A stretch of DNA of 64,000 nucleotides, from positions 1,364,001-1,428,000 of the forward strand of contig NZ_CP085953.1 of the NCBI RefSeq assembly GCF_020735385.1. Reading direction: 5' to 3'. This DNA is from Granulicatella elegans (GTDB lineage Bacteria; Bacillota; Bacilli; Lactobacillales; Aerococcaceae). The notes beneath the pieces were generated by a model, which was not told the DNA's origin, did not search any database, and saw only the letters and a program-made list of their open reading frames with translations. A program made the translations under genes and the position numbers. The stretch's first letter is position 1; each line of letters begins with the position of its first letter. Positions 44,484 through 53,550 of the stretch are shown piece after piece.

Positions 44484-46373
44484 ATGAAAGATTTTCGTGT
44501 AGATCATTTGAAAAAAACATATGGCGCTAAAACATTATTAGCAGATGTTTCGTTCATTATTAATGAAGGAGAACATGTTGGCTTAATTGGTCAAAACGGT
44601 ACAGGAAAAAGCTCGCTATTAAATATTTTAGCCGGATTAGATGAAGCTGAGAGTGGTACGATTACTTGTTCAAATGATTTTAGAATTGGGTATCTTTCAC
44701 AAAATCCTTCTTTAAATCCTGAACATACGGTATTTGAAGCTATTTATCAATCAGACAATCCTCTATTAAGATTAGTTCATGATTATGAATGGAGTGTCGA
44801 ACAATTACAACAACATCCACAAGATGAAAAATATTTCAAACAATTTGAAGCATTGGAACAAAAAATGAATCAAGTGGATGGATGGCAGTATGAAGTGAAA
44901 ATTAAATCCATTTTACAGCACGTGGGAATTGAAGATATTCATCAACAAATTTCTACATTATCTGGTGGACAAAAGAAACGAGTAGGTCTTGCTAAAGTGT
45001 TAATGGAAGAGCCGGATTTATTATTATTAGATGAGCCGACAAACCACTTAGATATGCAAGCCATTCAATGGTTAGAACAATATTTAGCTTCGTACAAAGG
45101 TTCTTTACTATTAGTTACTCATGATCGTTATTTCTTAGAACGAGTAGTAGACCATATGTTTGAATTAACTCAAGGAAGAATCGAAGCATATGATGGGAAT
45201 TATCAATCTTATTTAGAACAAAAATCTCAACGAGAACAAATTGCGCAAAAAATGTCTCACAAACAACAACGGTTATACCAACAAGAATTACAATGGATGA
45301 GACAAGGAGCTAAAGCAAGAACGACCAAACAACAAGCAAGAATTCAACGATTTGAACAATTAGAAAAAGAAGTGAAACAGACAGATTCTAAAGAATCATT
45401 AGCCATTCGCTTTGATCAAACAAGAATTGGAAAACGAGTGTTTCAATTAAAAGATGTTAGTTTACAAATCGGAGATCAGTCAGTTGTTCGTTCATTAGAG
45501 TGGATTATTCAAAGCCAAGCCAGAATTGGAATTGTTGGGGAAAACGGAGTCGGAAAATCTACTTTTCTAAATGCCCTAGCAGGTTTGTGTCCGTTTAGTG
45601 AAGGAGAAATGACTGTTGGGGATACGGTTCGCTTAGCTTACTATAAGCAACAAGATGAAGATATTCCAATGGATAAGCAATTAGTGCAATATTTAAGAGA
45701 ATATGCCGAAGAAGTAAGACAAAAAAATGGTGAAGTAGCTTCGATTACGGAATTACTAGAAACATTTTTATTCCCACGTTATATGCATGGGGCATTGATT
45801 GGAACATTATCAGGTGGAGAAAGAAGAAGATTATATTTATTACGTCTATTAATGACAAAGCCAAATGTCTTATTACTCGATGAACCGACCAATGATTTAG
45901 ATATTGATACATTAACCGTTTTAGAAGATTATTTAGAAGAATTTAATGGCGCAGTCATCGTAGTTTCTCACGATCGTTATTTCTTAGATAAAACAATGGA
46001 TCAATTATTTGTGATTAAAGGTCAAGGAAATACAGAATTGTATTATGGTTCTATGAGTGATTTCCTTGAAAAACAAGGGACTTTAACAATAGAAGAACCT
46101 AAAACAGTAGAAGTTCCAAAAGTAACAGAAACTTCAAAAGCTTCCACTCCTGAAAAAGCTAAAAAGATGACGTATCATGAGAAAAAAGAATGGGAAGAAA
46201 TTGAAGGCAAAATTGCTGGATTAGAAGCATTCATTGAAGAAATTCAAGAAGCAATGAACCAACAAGCACAAGACTTTGCCAAATTACAAGAATTACAAAC
46301 GCAATTAGAAACTTTAGAACAAGCATTAGCAAATTCCTACGAAAGATGGGAATATTTAGCTGAGTTAGTTTAA
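44484..46373 (+). CDS. ABC-F family ATPase (Uup-like)
   Basis: 629-residue soluble protein with two ABC ATPase domains and no membrane segments. Domain 1: GQNGTGKSS Walker A, LSGGQKKRVGLAK signature, LLLLDEPTNHLD Walker B. Domain 2: GENGVGKST, LSGGERRRLYLLR, LLLLDEPTNDLD. The linker is helical and positively charged as in ribosome-binding ABC-F proteins. The C-terminal coiled coil (YHEKKEWEEIEGKIAGLE, about 565-629) is characteristic of Uup. ABC-F members act on the ribosome; Uup is also linked to DNA transactions. Specific role uncertain. Confidence 0.9.
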   Translation: MKDFRVDHLKKTYGAKTLLADVSFIINEGEHVGLIGQNGTGKSSLLNILAGLDEAESGTITCSNDFRIGYLSQNPSLNPEHTVFEAIYQSDNPLLRLVHDYEWSVEQLQQHPQDEKYFKQFEALEQKMNQVDGWQYEVKIKSILQHVGIEDIHQQISTLSGGQKKRVGLAKVLMEEPDLLLLDEPTNHLDMQAIQWLEQYLASYKGSLLLVTHDRYFLERVVDHMFELTQGRIEAYDGNYQSYLEQKSQREQIAQKMSHKQQRLYQQELQWMRQGAKARTTKQQARIQRFEQLEKEVKQTDSKESLAIRFDQTRIGKRVFQLKDVSLQIGDQSVVRSLEWIIQSQARIGIVGENGVGKSTFLNALAGLCPFSEGEMTVGDTVRLAYYKQQDEDIPMDKQLVQYLREYAEEVRQKNGEVASITELLETFLFPRYMHGALIGTLSGGERRRLYLLRLLMTKPNVLLLDEPTNDLDIDTLTVLEDYLEEFNGAVIVVSHDRYFLDKTMDQLFVIKGQGNTELYYGSMSDFLEKQGTLTIEEPKTVEVPKVTETSKASTPEKAKKMTYHEKKEWEEIEGKIAGLEAFIEEIQEAMNQQAQDFAKLQELQTQLETLEQALANSYERWEYLAELV

Positions 46374-46391
46374 TAGTAGGGAGCTCATCAG

Positions 46392-47336
46392 ATGAAACAA
46401 TATTTAGAATTATTAGAAAAAATTAAACAAGAAGGAATCGAAAAATCAGACCGTACAGGAACAGGAACAAAAAGTATTTTTGGTTATCAAATGCGATTTG
46501 ATTTATCAAAGGGATTTCCAATTTTAACGACTAAAAGAGTTCCATTTGGACTTATTAAAAGTGAGTTATTATGGTTTATTAAAGGAGATACGAATATCCG
46601 TTATTTATTACAACATAATAATCATATTTGGGATGAGTGGGCTTTTAAACGTTATGTAGAGTCAGTTGATTATACTGGAGAAGATATGACAGATTTTGGT
46701 CGTAGAAGTTTACAAGATCCAGTTTTTAAAGAAGTGTATGAAAAAGAATTAGAAACATTTTGTCAAAGAATTTTAAATGAGGACGATTTTGCTGCAAAAT
46801 ATGGAGAATTAGGAAATATTTATGGTTCACAGTGGAGACATTGGAAAACGACTCAAGGAGAAACGATTGACCAATTAGCGCAAGTGATTGAAATGTTGAA
46901 GACATCTCCTGATTCAAGAAGATTATTAGTATCTGCATGGAATCCAGAAGATGTTCCAAGTATGGCATTACCTCCATGTCACACAATGTTTCAATTTTAC
47001 GTTGCAGATGGTAAGTTAAGCTGTCAATTATATCAACGTAGTGCAGATGTCTTTTTAGGGGTGCCATTTAATATTGCAAGTTATGCATTATTAACGCATT
47101 TAATTGCAAACGAAGTAGGATTAGAAGTTGGAGAGTTTGTTCATACATTAGGAGATGCGCATTTATATTTAAATCATTTAGAACAAGTGGATCTTCAATT
47201 AAGTCGTGAAACGTATGAGTTACCACAATTAGTGTTAAAACATCCTGAAAAATCACTATATGATTTAGAAGTTTCAGACGTTGTATTAGAAGGATATGAA
47301 TGTCATCCAACGATTAAAGCACCGATTGCTGTTTAA
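46392..47336 (+). CDS. thyA: thymidylate synthase
   Basis: Methylates dUMP to dTMP using methylene-tetrahydrofolate. The active-site cysteine is Cys196 in [23 protein letters not shown] gives the phosphate-binding Arg region and [18 protein letters not shown] the dUMP contacts. The 314-residue length reflects the ~50-residue insertion (about residues 85-140, [20 protein letters not shown]) found in Lactobacillales enzymes and absent from the short E. coli form. It is followed 18 bases later by dfrA, which regenerates its folate cofactor. Confidence 0.97.
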   Translation: MKQYLELLEKIKQEGIEKSDRTGTGTKSIFGYQMRFDLSKGFPILTTKRVPFGLIKSELLWFIKGDTNIRYLLQHNNHIWDEWAFKRYVESVDYTGEDMTDFGRRSLQDPVFKEVYEKELETFCQRILNEDDFAAKYGELGNIYGSQWRHWKTTQGETIDQLAQVIEMLKTSPDSRRLLVSAWNPEDVPSMALPPCHTMFQFYVADGKLSCQLYQRSADVFLGVPFNIASYALLTHLIANEVGLEVGEFVHTLGDAHLYLNHLEQVDLQLSRETYELPQLVLKHPEKSLYDLEVSDVVLEGYECHPTIKAPIAV

Positions 47337-47354
47337 TCTCAAGGAGGAAATTGC

Positions 47355-47852
47355 ATGTTAATTTATATTTGGGCACAAGATGAAAATGGTGTGATTGGTA
47401 AAGAAGGAGTTTTACCATGGTATTTACCAAATGATTTAAAATTTTTCAAAGAAGTAACATTAGATCAAACGATTGTAATGGGACGCAATACTTTTGAAGG
47501 TATGGGAAAGAGAATATTACCAAGAAGACATAGCATTGTTGTTTCCAATGTTGCTGATTATGATGCTAATGGAGCAGAAGTAATTACGGATGTTGAAACG
47601 TTAATCGAAGATGCCAAACATGAAGATATTTACATTATTGGTGGAGCTGTATTATTTGATTCTTTAAAACATCAAGTGAATATACTTTATTGTACAAAAA
47701 TTCATGAGCAATTTGACGGTGATACATATTTCCCACAAGATTTTCCATGGGAAAAATTTGTAAAAGTCAAAAGTATGAATGGAACTGTGGATGAAAAAAA
47801 TATTTATCCACATACCTTTGAAATTTATCAAAAAATAGAGGATGAATCATGA
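47355..47852 (+). CDS. dfrA: dihydrofolate reductase
   Basis: NADPH-dependent reduction of dihydrofolate to tetrahydrofolate, coupled to ThyA output. 165 residues with [20 protein letters not shown], catalytic Asp27, [11 protein letters not shown] for NADPH and [12 protein letters not shown]. Cofactor and inhibitor-contact positions look like a chromosomal housekeeping enzyme; I make no claim about drug sensitivity. CAAGGAGGAAATTGC precedes ATG 47355. Overlaps ung by four bases (ATGA). Confidence 0.95.
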   Translation: MLIYIWAQDENGVIGKEGVLPWYLPNDLKFFKEVTLDQTIVMGRNTFEGMGKRILPRRHSIVVSNVADYDANGAEVITDVETLIEDAKHEDIYIIGGAVLFDSLKHQVNILYCTKIHEQFDGDTYFPQDFPWEKFVKVKSMNGTVDEKNIYPHTFEIYQKIEDES

Positions 47853-48502
47853 CGACTTGGAATGAAATTTTATCAGAAGAAATGCAGAAAGAGTATTATC
47901 AGGAGTTAGAAGCTTTTGTTCAAAAAAGAAGAGCAGAAGTCAGAGTATTTCCTGAAAAAAAGAATGTTTTTAATGCTCTAGAACTTACGCCATTTGAATC
48001 CGTTAAAGTCGTCATTTTAGGACAAGATCCTTATCACGGATTTGGACAAGCTCATGGATTAAGCTTTTCCGTTCAAAAGGGGACTCCACTTCCCCCATCC
48101 CTTAAAAATATTTATAAAGAATTACAAGAGGATATTGGGGGCGAGCTTCCAGTAGAAGGAGATTTATCTCATTGGGCAAAACAAGGGGTATTATTGTTAA
48201 ATACCGTTTTAACAGTAGAAGAAGGAAATGCAAATAGTCATAAAGGAATAGGATGGGAAATATTAACCAATCGTCTCATTGAGTCTTTAAATGAGTTGAA
48301 ACATCCGGTAATTTTCATCCTTTGGGGTAAACCCGCACAAGATAAGGAAAAACTGATTACAAATCCGAATCATATTATTTTGAAAGCTCCTCATCCAAGT
48401 CCATTATCGGCTTATCGTGGATTTTTTGGAAGTAAGCCATTTAGCAAAGTAAATGACATCTTAATCCAACAAGGACAAACTCCTATTTGTTGGAAGGAAT
48501 AA
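47849..48502 (+). CDS. ung: uracil-DNA glycosylase
   Basis: Family 1 UDG, 217 residues, excises uracil from DNA. Catalytic Asp60 lies in [20 protein letters not shown] and the uracil-recognition His in [13 protein letters not shown]. Its coupling to thyA and dfrA (four-base overlap) makes sense because dTMP shortage raises dUTP misincorporation; the functional coupling is inference. Normal length for the family. Confidence 0.97.
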   Translation: MTTWNEILSEEMQKEYYQELEAFVQKRRAEVRVFPEKKNVFNALELTPFESVKVVILGQDPYHGFGQAHGLSFSVQKGTPLPPSLKNIYKELQEDIGGELPVEGDLSHWAKQGVLLLNTVLTVEEGNANSHKGIGWEILTNRLIESLNELKHPVIFILWGKPAQDKEKLITNPNHIILKAPHPSPLSAYRGFFGSKPFSKVNDILIQQGQTPICWKE

Positions 48503-48519
48503 AATAAAAGGAGAATGAT

Positions 48520-49470
48520 ATGAAAAATCGTTTTTTTAAACTTTTTCTTTTATGGATGACAACTTTAACATTTGCTGCTTGTTCATCGAATACTCAAAAA
48601 GAGAAGCAAGAGGGAACCAATACGACAACTGCTAAGGTTGAGCAATCACAGCATTTACCTGAATCTCTTTTACCATTTAAACGAAAAAAACAAATGGTAT
48701 TAGGAGAATTGGATTCTTATAAACGTTCGACTCAGGCGCATATTCAATTGCGCTACGATGATAAACCAACAGAACAAAGAGAAAGTAGAATTAATGTTGA
48801 TCCAGTTGGTTGGCATAACTTTAAATTCCCAGTCGATTATTCAGGAAAAGAAGCATGGTTCATGAATCGTGGACATTTAGTCGGATATCAATTTAGTGGA
48901 TTGAATGATGAGTTGAGAAATTTAACACCGATGACAGCTTATTTAAATACTGGAAGTATGACAGGAACGGATGAAAAAAATCCTGTAGCGATGTTATTTT
49001 ATGAAGAAAAATTAGCTGCTTGGTTAAAACAAAATAAAAATGCATGGCTTGATTATCGAGTAACGCCACTTTATACGGATTCAGAATTAATTCCTCGCCA
49101 AGTAGAATTGCAATATGCAGGAATCTCTGCAAATGGAAGATTGATTCCAATTCAATTTAATACTTCTATTGAAGAAGTGAATGAAGATGGAACTACTCGA
49201 GTTATTTTGAATAATGATGCACCAAATGGAACCCTGGATTATCAAACGGGCTTAGCACAATCAACGCTTCAAAGTGAAAAACAAGAAAAAATTCATCCTG
49301 AATCTAAGAGCAAAAATGATCGTACAGTTTACGTTGCGAATGAAGGAAAGGCAACAGTTTATTGGTACGACAAAAAGAGAATGCCTGCAAAAACGAACAA
49401 AGCAAAAGTAGTCGAAATGAGTGAATCCCAAGCAAAAGCACAAGGAAAGACTCATGCAGAAAAAGAATAA
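48520..49470 (+). CDS. DNA/RNA non-specific endonuclease, lipoprotein
   Basis: 316-residue exported nuclease of the EndA/NucA (His-Asn-metal) family. The lipobox LTFAAC (Cys21) predicts membrane anchoring on the cell surface. The active-site segment is MNRGHLVGYQFSGLNDELRN with general base His119 and metal-binding Asn downstream in LTPMTAYLNTGSM; the usual DRGH Asp is Asn here. The C-terminus (about 235-316) is a Lys/Glu-rich extension with a VYVANEGKATVYWYDKKRMP segment of uncertain role. Candidate functions are DNA uptake, nutrient DNA breakdown or trap degradation. Confidence 0.88.
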   Translation: MKNRFFKLFLLWMTTLTFAACSSNTQKEKQEGTNTTTAKVEQSQHLPESLLPFKRKKQMVLGELDSYKRSTQAHIQLRYDDKPTEQRESRINVDPVGWHNFKFPVDYSGKEAWFMNRGHLVGYQFSGLNDELRNLTPMTAYLNTGSMTGTDEKNPVAMLFYEEKLAAWLKQNKNAWLDYRVTPLYTDSELIPRQVELQYAGISANGRLIPIQFNTSIEEVNEDGTTRVILNNDAPNGTLDYQTGLAQSTLQSEKQEKIHPESKSKNDRTVYVANEGKATVYWYDKKRMPAKTNKAKVVEMSESQAKAQGKTHAEKE

Positions 49471-49479
49471 TAGAAGTAT

Positions 49480-49529
49480 GACTTTTCTGAAGTAGTAAAG
49501 AACATTATGCTACTTCGGAGGGTCTTTTT
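49480..49529 (+). terminator. rho-independent terminator after the nuclease gene
   Basis: Long stem (GACTTTTCTGAAGTAG with CTACTTCGGAGGGTC, including G-U pairs and one bulge) followed by TTTTTG. Confidence 0.8.
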
Positions 49530-49543
49530 GTTAGGGTATCATA

Positions 49544-50180
49544 CATTTGTGACAAAAAGAGTACAAAAAAAGAGAACCAATGTTATACTGAAGTTGGGAA
49601 AAAATCAGGAAAGAGGTTCTCTTATGAAATCTATTATAACAGAAGAAATCAAATTAAGACAGCGTGCAGTAGAATATGCCATAAAACATGATAATAACGC
49701 TAAAGCAGCAAGAAAATACCATACAACTAGACAACAAATTGCTCGATGGAGAAGTCGATATGATGGGACTGCACAATCATTGCTTCCAAAGAGTCGGAGA
49801 CCTTTACATCATCCGAATGAACATAAAACAGAAGAATTAGAACTGATACGTAAAATGTACAAACGTTATAAAAGAGATGGATTAGCAGAGGTTTATGTAC
49901 AATGTCAAAGAAGAAGGTACACACGTTCATATGGAGCTATGAAAAAAATGATTAAAAAACTTCAATTAACTGAGAAGAAAGAAAAAAGAACGTATCCTAA
50001 GAGTAAATGGACACCAATACCAACAACTTATCCAGGAGAAAAAGTACAAATAGACATTAAATATGTTCCTCAACACTGTATAGGATGGGACAGTAAGGGA
50101 TTAACTATTATCAAATAACAGCTATAGATGAATTTAGTAGAAAACGAGTAGTACAGCAACACTGGTTCGTGTCACAAATG
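49544..50180 (+). mobile_element. insertion-sequence remnant with both ends, internally deleted
   Basis: Bounded by an 11-base perfect terminal inverted repeat (CATTTGTGACA at 49544-49554 and TGTCACAAATG at 50170-50180). It contains only the 5' part of a DDE transposase gene, and the 637-base length is far shorter than a complete element. The right end follows directly after about 180 codons of transposase, so the catalytic C-terminus has been deleted while the ends survive. No obvious target-site duplication. Confidence 0.7.
49624..50169 (+). pseudogene. truncated and frameshifted DDE transposase (IS481/IS3-type)
   Basis: Starts at ATG 49624 behind AAAGAGG. The N-terminus is a helix-turn-helix (RAVEYAIKHDNNAKAARKYH, TTRQQIARWRSRYDG), followed by the integrase-core opening PGEKVQIDIKYVP with the first catalytic Asp. 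At about 50105 a one-base deletion shifts the frame: the main frame ends in LTIIK then TAA, while the shifted frame continues YYQITAIDEFSRKRVVQQH, the expected family sequence. The second Asp and Glu of the DDE triad are missing. Confidence 0.8.
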
Positions 50181-50245
50181 GTTGTGTTTCTTAGACTGCA
50201 ACTTTTTCAAATAATTTCTTGTGTATTTATTGTTTTGCGCTGGTG

Positions 50246-50254
50246 TGCTATAAT
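50246..50254 (+). promoter_or_regulatory. extended -10 promoter for the licD genes
   Basis: TGCTATAAT fits TGnTATAAT. A TTGTTT at 50230 is too close to be the -35. It lies 35 bases before the first licD start. Confidence 0.5.
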
Positions 50255-50289
50255 CATCAAGGAATATCTGAATAAAAGAGGACTTTTAA

Positions 50290-51090
50290 ATGAAAAGATT
50301 AACGATAGAAGAAGTTAAACAAAGAGAATTAGCTATTCTTTTAGCCGTAGATGAGTTTTGTAAAAAGGAAAACCTTCATTATTTTCTTAATTATGGAACT
50401 TTAATCGGTGCGATTCGTCATAAAGGATTTATTCCTTGGGATGATGATATCGATATTATGATGCCAAGAAATGATTATGAACGCTTTAAACGTGAATTTC
50501 ATTCAAGCCAATATGACATTTTATCATTAGAGACAAACCAAGAGTATTTTAATAACTTTATCAAAGTAGTTGATAACCAAACACTCATTACTGATACTAG
50601 AAATCGTAAAACTTATAAGAGTGGAATTTTTATCGATATTTTCCCTTATGATCGAATTGATGATTTGAAAGCAGTAGATAAAACTTATCAATTAGAAAGT
50701 TTCAAACTATTATCATTCAGTAAGCATAAAAATATTGTGTATAAAGATAGTTTGATAAAAGATATGATTCGTACATTTTTCTGGACAGTATTATTGCCTG
50801 TGTCTCCAAGAAGATTTGCATATAAAATTGAAAAAGTGATTCAACAATATACAAAACAGAATGGAAAATACGAATGTTTATTAGCTTCTAAATTAAAAGA
50901 AAAAGAAGTATTTGAAGCAGGAATTTTTGATGATGTCATGGATGGAGAATTTGAAGGACATTTCTTCCCGATTCCGAAAGAATATGACCGATTATTAACA
51001 CAATATTATGGAGATTATTTAACATTACCTCCAATTGAAAAACAAACCAACCCACATGAATTGGAAGTTTATTTAAAAGAAGAGGAGTAG
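50290..51090 (+). CDS. licD: LicD family phosphotransferase (first copy)
   Basis: 266-residue nucleotidyltransferase-fold protein of the LicD group, which transfers phosphocholine or similar phosphorylated residues to teichoic acids and cell-surface glycans. The signature YGTLIGAIRHKGFIPWDDDI contains the metal-binding Asp51-Asp53; Asp55 follows in the same motif. No licA-C choline genes are in the window, so the group transferred is not certain. ATG 50290 follows AAGAGGAC. It precedes a second licD and surface-glycan genes. Confidence 0.9.
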   Translation: MKRLTIEEVKQRELAILLAVDEFCKKENLHYFLNYGTLIGAIRHKGFIPWDDDIDIMMPRNDYERFKREFHSSQYDILSLETNQEYFNNFIKVVDNQTLITDTRNRKTYKSGIFIDIFPYDRIDDLKAVDKTYQLESFKLLSFSKHKNIVYKDSLIKDMIRTFFWTVLLPVSPRRFAYKIEKVIQQYTKQNGKYECLLASKLKEKEVFEAGIFDDVMDGEFEGHFFPIPKEYDRLLTQYYGDYLTLPPIEKQTNPHELEVYLKEEE

Positions 51091-51094
51091 CATG

Positions 51095-51913
51095 ATGCCA
51101 AAGTATTTAATGAAAGAAGAATTAAAACAAACGCAACTAGATATTTTAAAATATATTGATCGTATTTGTAAAGAAAATGATATTCAGTATTTTGTCAGTT
51201 ATGGAACTTTATTAGGCGCTGTTCGTCATAAAGGATTTATTCCATGGGATGATGATATTGATATTTCAATGTATCGTTCTGAATATGATAAATTTATTCA
51301 AGCAGTTGAAAAAGATCAACATCCTTACTACAAAATTTTAAGTAAGGAAACTTCTGATTGGTATTTCCAAAACTTCTTAGTAGTGACAGATGAACGTACT
51401 GTGGTAGAAGATCATATTAAAGTGGATCGTCATGATACAAGTGTATTCGTAGATGTTTTTCCAATCGAACGTTATGATGATGTAACATTAATCGACAAGG
51501 CGCATTTAATGGCAACTTTACGAATGATTGCATACATTAAATTACAATATGTCCAATATGGAGATAGTCAGTTAAAAGATATTTGTCGTAAAATCATGTG
51601 GTATGTGCTACGAATTGTAAATCCACGTTGGTTTGGTAATCGAATCGATGCCTTAATTAAAAAATATCGTAAAGAAGATGGACAATATGAAGGGCTTGTT
51701 GGTTGCGGAAAAGATGGTCGAAAAGAAGTATTCCCTCGTGGAACTTTTGAAGAATTAATTGAATTACCATTTGAAGATATGATGGTTCCTGCACCAAAAG
51801 AATACGATGTATTTCTTTCTCAATTTTATGGGGACTATATGACGGTTCCTTCTCAAGAAGAAATTGATTATAAGAGCCATCTATTACAAGCTTATCGTAA
51901 AGATGAACAATAA
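51095..51913 (+). CDS. licD: LicD family phosphotransferase (second copy)
   Basis: 272-residue paralogue of the preceding gene with the same core YGTLLGAVRHKGFIPWDDDI but clearly diverged elsewhere. The tandem arrangement suggests old duplication with division of labour, for example different acceptor sites. I favour ATG 51095, seven bases after GAGGAG; ATG 51092 is also possible. A terminator follows, so the licD pair forms one unit separate from the flippase gene. Confidence 0.9.
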   Translation: MPKYLMKEELKQTQLDILKYIDRICKENDIQYFVSYGTLLGAVRHKGFIPWDDDIDISMYRSEYDKFIQAVEKDQHPYYKILSKETSDWYFQNFLVVTDERTVVEDHIKVDRHDTSVFVDVFPIERYDDVTLIDKAHLMATLRMIAYIKLQYVQYGDSQLKDICRKIMWYVLRIVNPRWFGNRIDALIKKYRKEDGQYEGLVGCGKDGRKEVFPRGTFEELIELPFEDMMVPAPKEYDVFLSQFYGDYMTVPSQEEIDYKSHLLQAYRKDEQ

Positions 51914-51928
51914 TGGAGTTAAGTCTAA

Positions 51929-51962
51929 GAAGAGGTTGGACGTCTATCCAGCCTTCTTTTTA
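51929..51962 (+). terminator. rho-independent terminator after the licD pair
   Basis: Stem GAAG..GGTTGGA / TCCAGCCTTC with a small bulge, loop CGTCTA, then TTTTTAT. Confidence 0.75.
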
Positions 51963-52035
51963 TGTCTATGAAAAGTTGGCAAAAATTATGAATTGTTTAA
52001 TATCTTGGATAATAGTTTCTATCCTTGAGAGAATT

Positions 52036-52044
52036 TGCTATACT
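52036..52044 (+). promoter_or_regulatory. extended -10 promoter for the flippase gene
   Basis: TGCTATACT matches the extended -10 pattern, 25 bases before ATG 52069. No clear -35. Confidence 0.5.
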
Positions 52045-52068
52045 ATCTCCTGTATAATGAGGTGAATT

Positions 52069-53547
52069 ATGAAAAATATTAAAGTAAATGCTATCGCAAA
52101 TCTTTTAATGCGAGTATTAAATATTGTTTTTCCACTAATTACAGGTCCCTATATTGCTAGAATTTTAAATAAAACAGAGTATGGGTATTTCAATATTACG
52201 AATACTTTCATCGGATTATTTATACCTTTTGCAACGTTAGGAATTTATAATTATGGAATTCGAGCTATTAGTAAGGCAAAGGAAAACAAACAAGAGATTA
52301 ATCGAATCTTTTCATTACTCTTTTATATTTCCTTATTTTGTACGGTTATAACAACGATTGTCTATTTTATCATTACTTTCCAAATGGAAGGTGCTCCTGT
52401 ATTAAAAACATTGTATTACATTATGGCGATACAAGTGTTTGCACAGTTTTTAAATATTGAATGGATGAATGAAGCGTTTGAAAATTACACGTTTATTTTG
52501 TATAAGACTTTATTTATTCGAATCTTTATGCTCGTTTCTATTTTTACATTTGTAAAAACAGAGCATGATATTGTACCGTATGCTTTCTTAATGTCCATTG
52601 CGACACTGTTAAATTATTTAGCTAGTTTCTTTTGGATTAAGAAAGAAGTCCACTTTGTTGGTGTTCAATGGAAAGATGTTAAAGCTGTTATTCAACCGTT
52701 AATTGCTATTCTTTTATTAGCAAATGCAGGAATGCTTTACACGTATTTAGACCGAATCTTCTTATCAAGAATTGCTTTACCAGAATATGTATCGTATTAC
52801 ACGATTGCTCAAACATTAGTATTCTCTATTTCTGGAGTTATTAGTGGAGCGGTGAGTGTTAGTATTCCAAGACTTGGGTATTATTTAGGAATTAATGATA
52901 AGAAAGCCTATGATGATTTAGTCAATAAGGGCGGAAGAATTTTTATGTTCTGTATTACGCCATTGAATTTTGGATTAGCCATTTTAGCAAGTCATGCGAC
53001 TGTATTATATGCAGGAGAGCAATATTTAGATGCTAGCTTTAGTGTGTTCCTATTTGCTCTTCGTTCCATTCCATGGGCAATGGCATTAATTTTAGAAAAT
53101 CAAATTATTTTTGTACAAGGTTATGAAAATAAATTAACGATGTTCTACTTTATTGGTGGAGGATTAAATTTAGTGTTGAATTCTATTCTAGCTACTGTTG
53201 GGATTACAAAACCAGAATGGTATATTTTAACAACAATTGTAGCTGAATTATTAGTCATCGGATTAGACATCTTATTAATTAACAATAATCAGTTAATCGA
53301 TTTAAGAAAATTATTTATTCATGCAGGTAAATACGTTCTTTATTCATCAGGATTTTTTATTATTTATGGGTTAATTTCTTGGATTCGTCCAATTGAAATG
53401 GTCGTGAATGGGGCATTGCTCATCAATATTTTTGTAACAATTATTAGTTGTGTCATTTATTATGTAGTCGTATTAGCACTTGTCAAAGATGAAATTTTCT
53501 ATGAAGTCATTAATGCTGTAAAAAATAAAGTATGGAAGAAAGGATAA
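52069..53547 (+). CDS. Wzx-type oligosaccharide flippase
   Basis: 492-residue polytopic protein (about 14 hydrophobic segments) of the polysaccharide transporter/MVF family that flips lipid-linked glycan units. The N-terminus is typical: NAIANLLMRVLNIVFPLITG and PYIARILNKTEYGYFNITNT. Neighbouring licD and glycosyltransferase genes support a role in cell-wall glycan or teichoic acid export. GAGGTGAATT precedes ATG 52069, and the glycosyltransferase start is three bases after its stop. Confidence 0.9.
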   Translation: MKNIKVNAIANLLMRVLNIVFPLITGPYIARILNKTEYGYFNITNTFIGLFIPFATLGIYNYGIRAISKAKENKQEINRIFSLLFYISLFCTVITTIVYFIITFQMEGAPVLKTLYYIMAIQVFAQFLNIEWMNEAFENYTFILYKTLFIRIFMLVSIFTFVKTEHDIVPYAFLMSIATLLNYLASFFWIKKEVHFVGVQWKDVKAVIQPLIAILLLANAGMLYTYLDRIFLSRIALPEYVSYYTIAQTLVFSISGVISGAVSVSIPRLGYYLGINDKKAYDDLVNKGGRIFMFCITPLNFGLAILASHATVLYAGEQYLDASFSVFLFALRSIPWAMALILENQIIFVQGYENKLTMFYFIGGGLNLVLNSILATVGITKPEWYILTTIVAELLVIGLDILLINNNQLIDLRKLFIHAGKYVLYSSGFFIIYGLISWIRPIEMVVNGALLINIFVTIISCVIYYVVVLALVKDEIFYEVINAVKNKVWKKG

Positions 53548-53550
53548 GCT

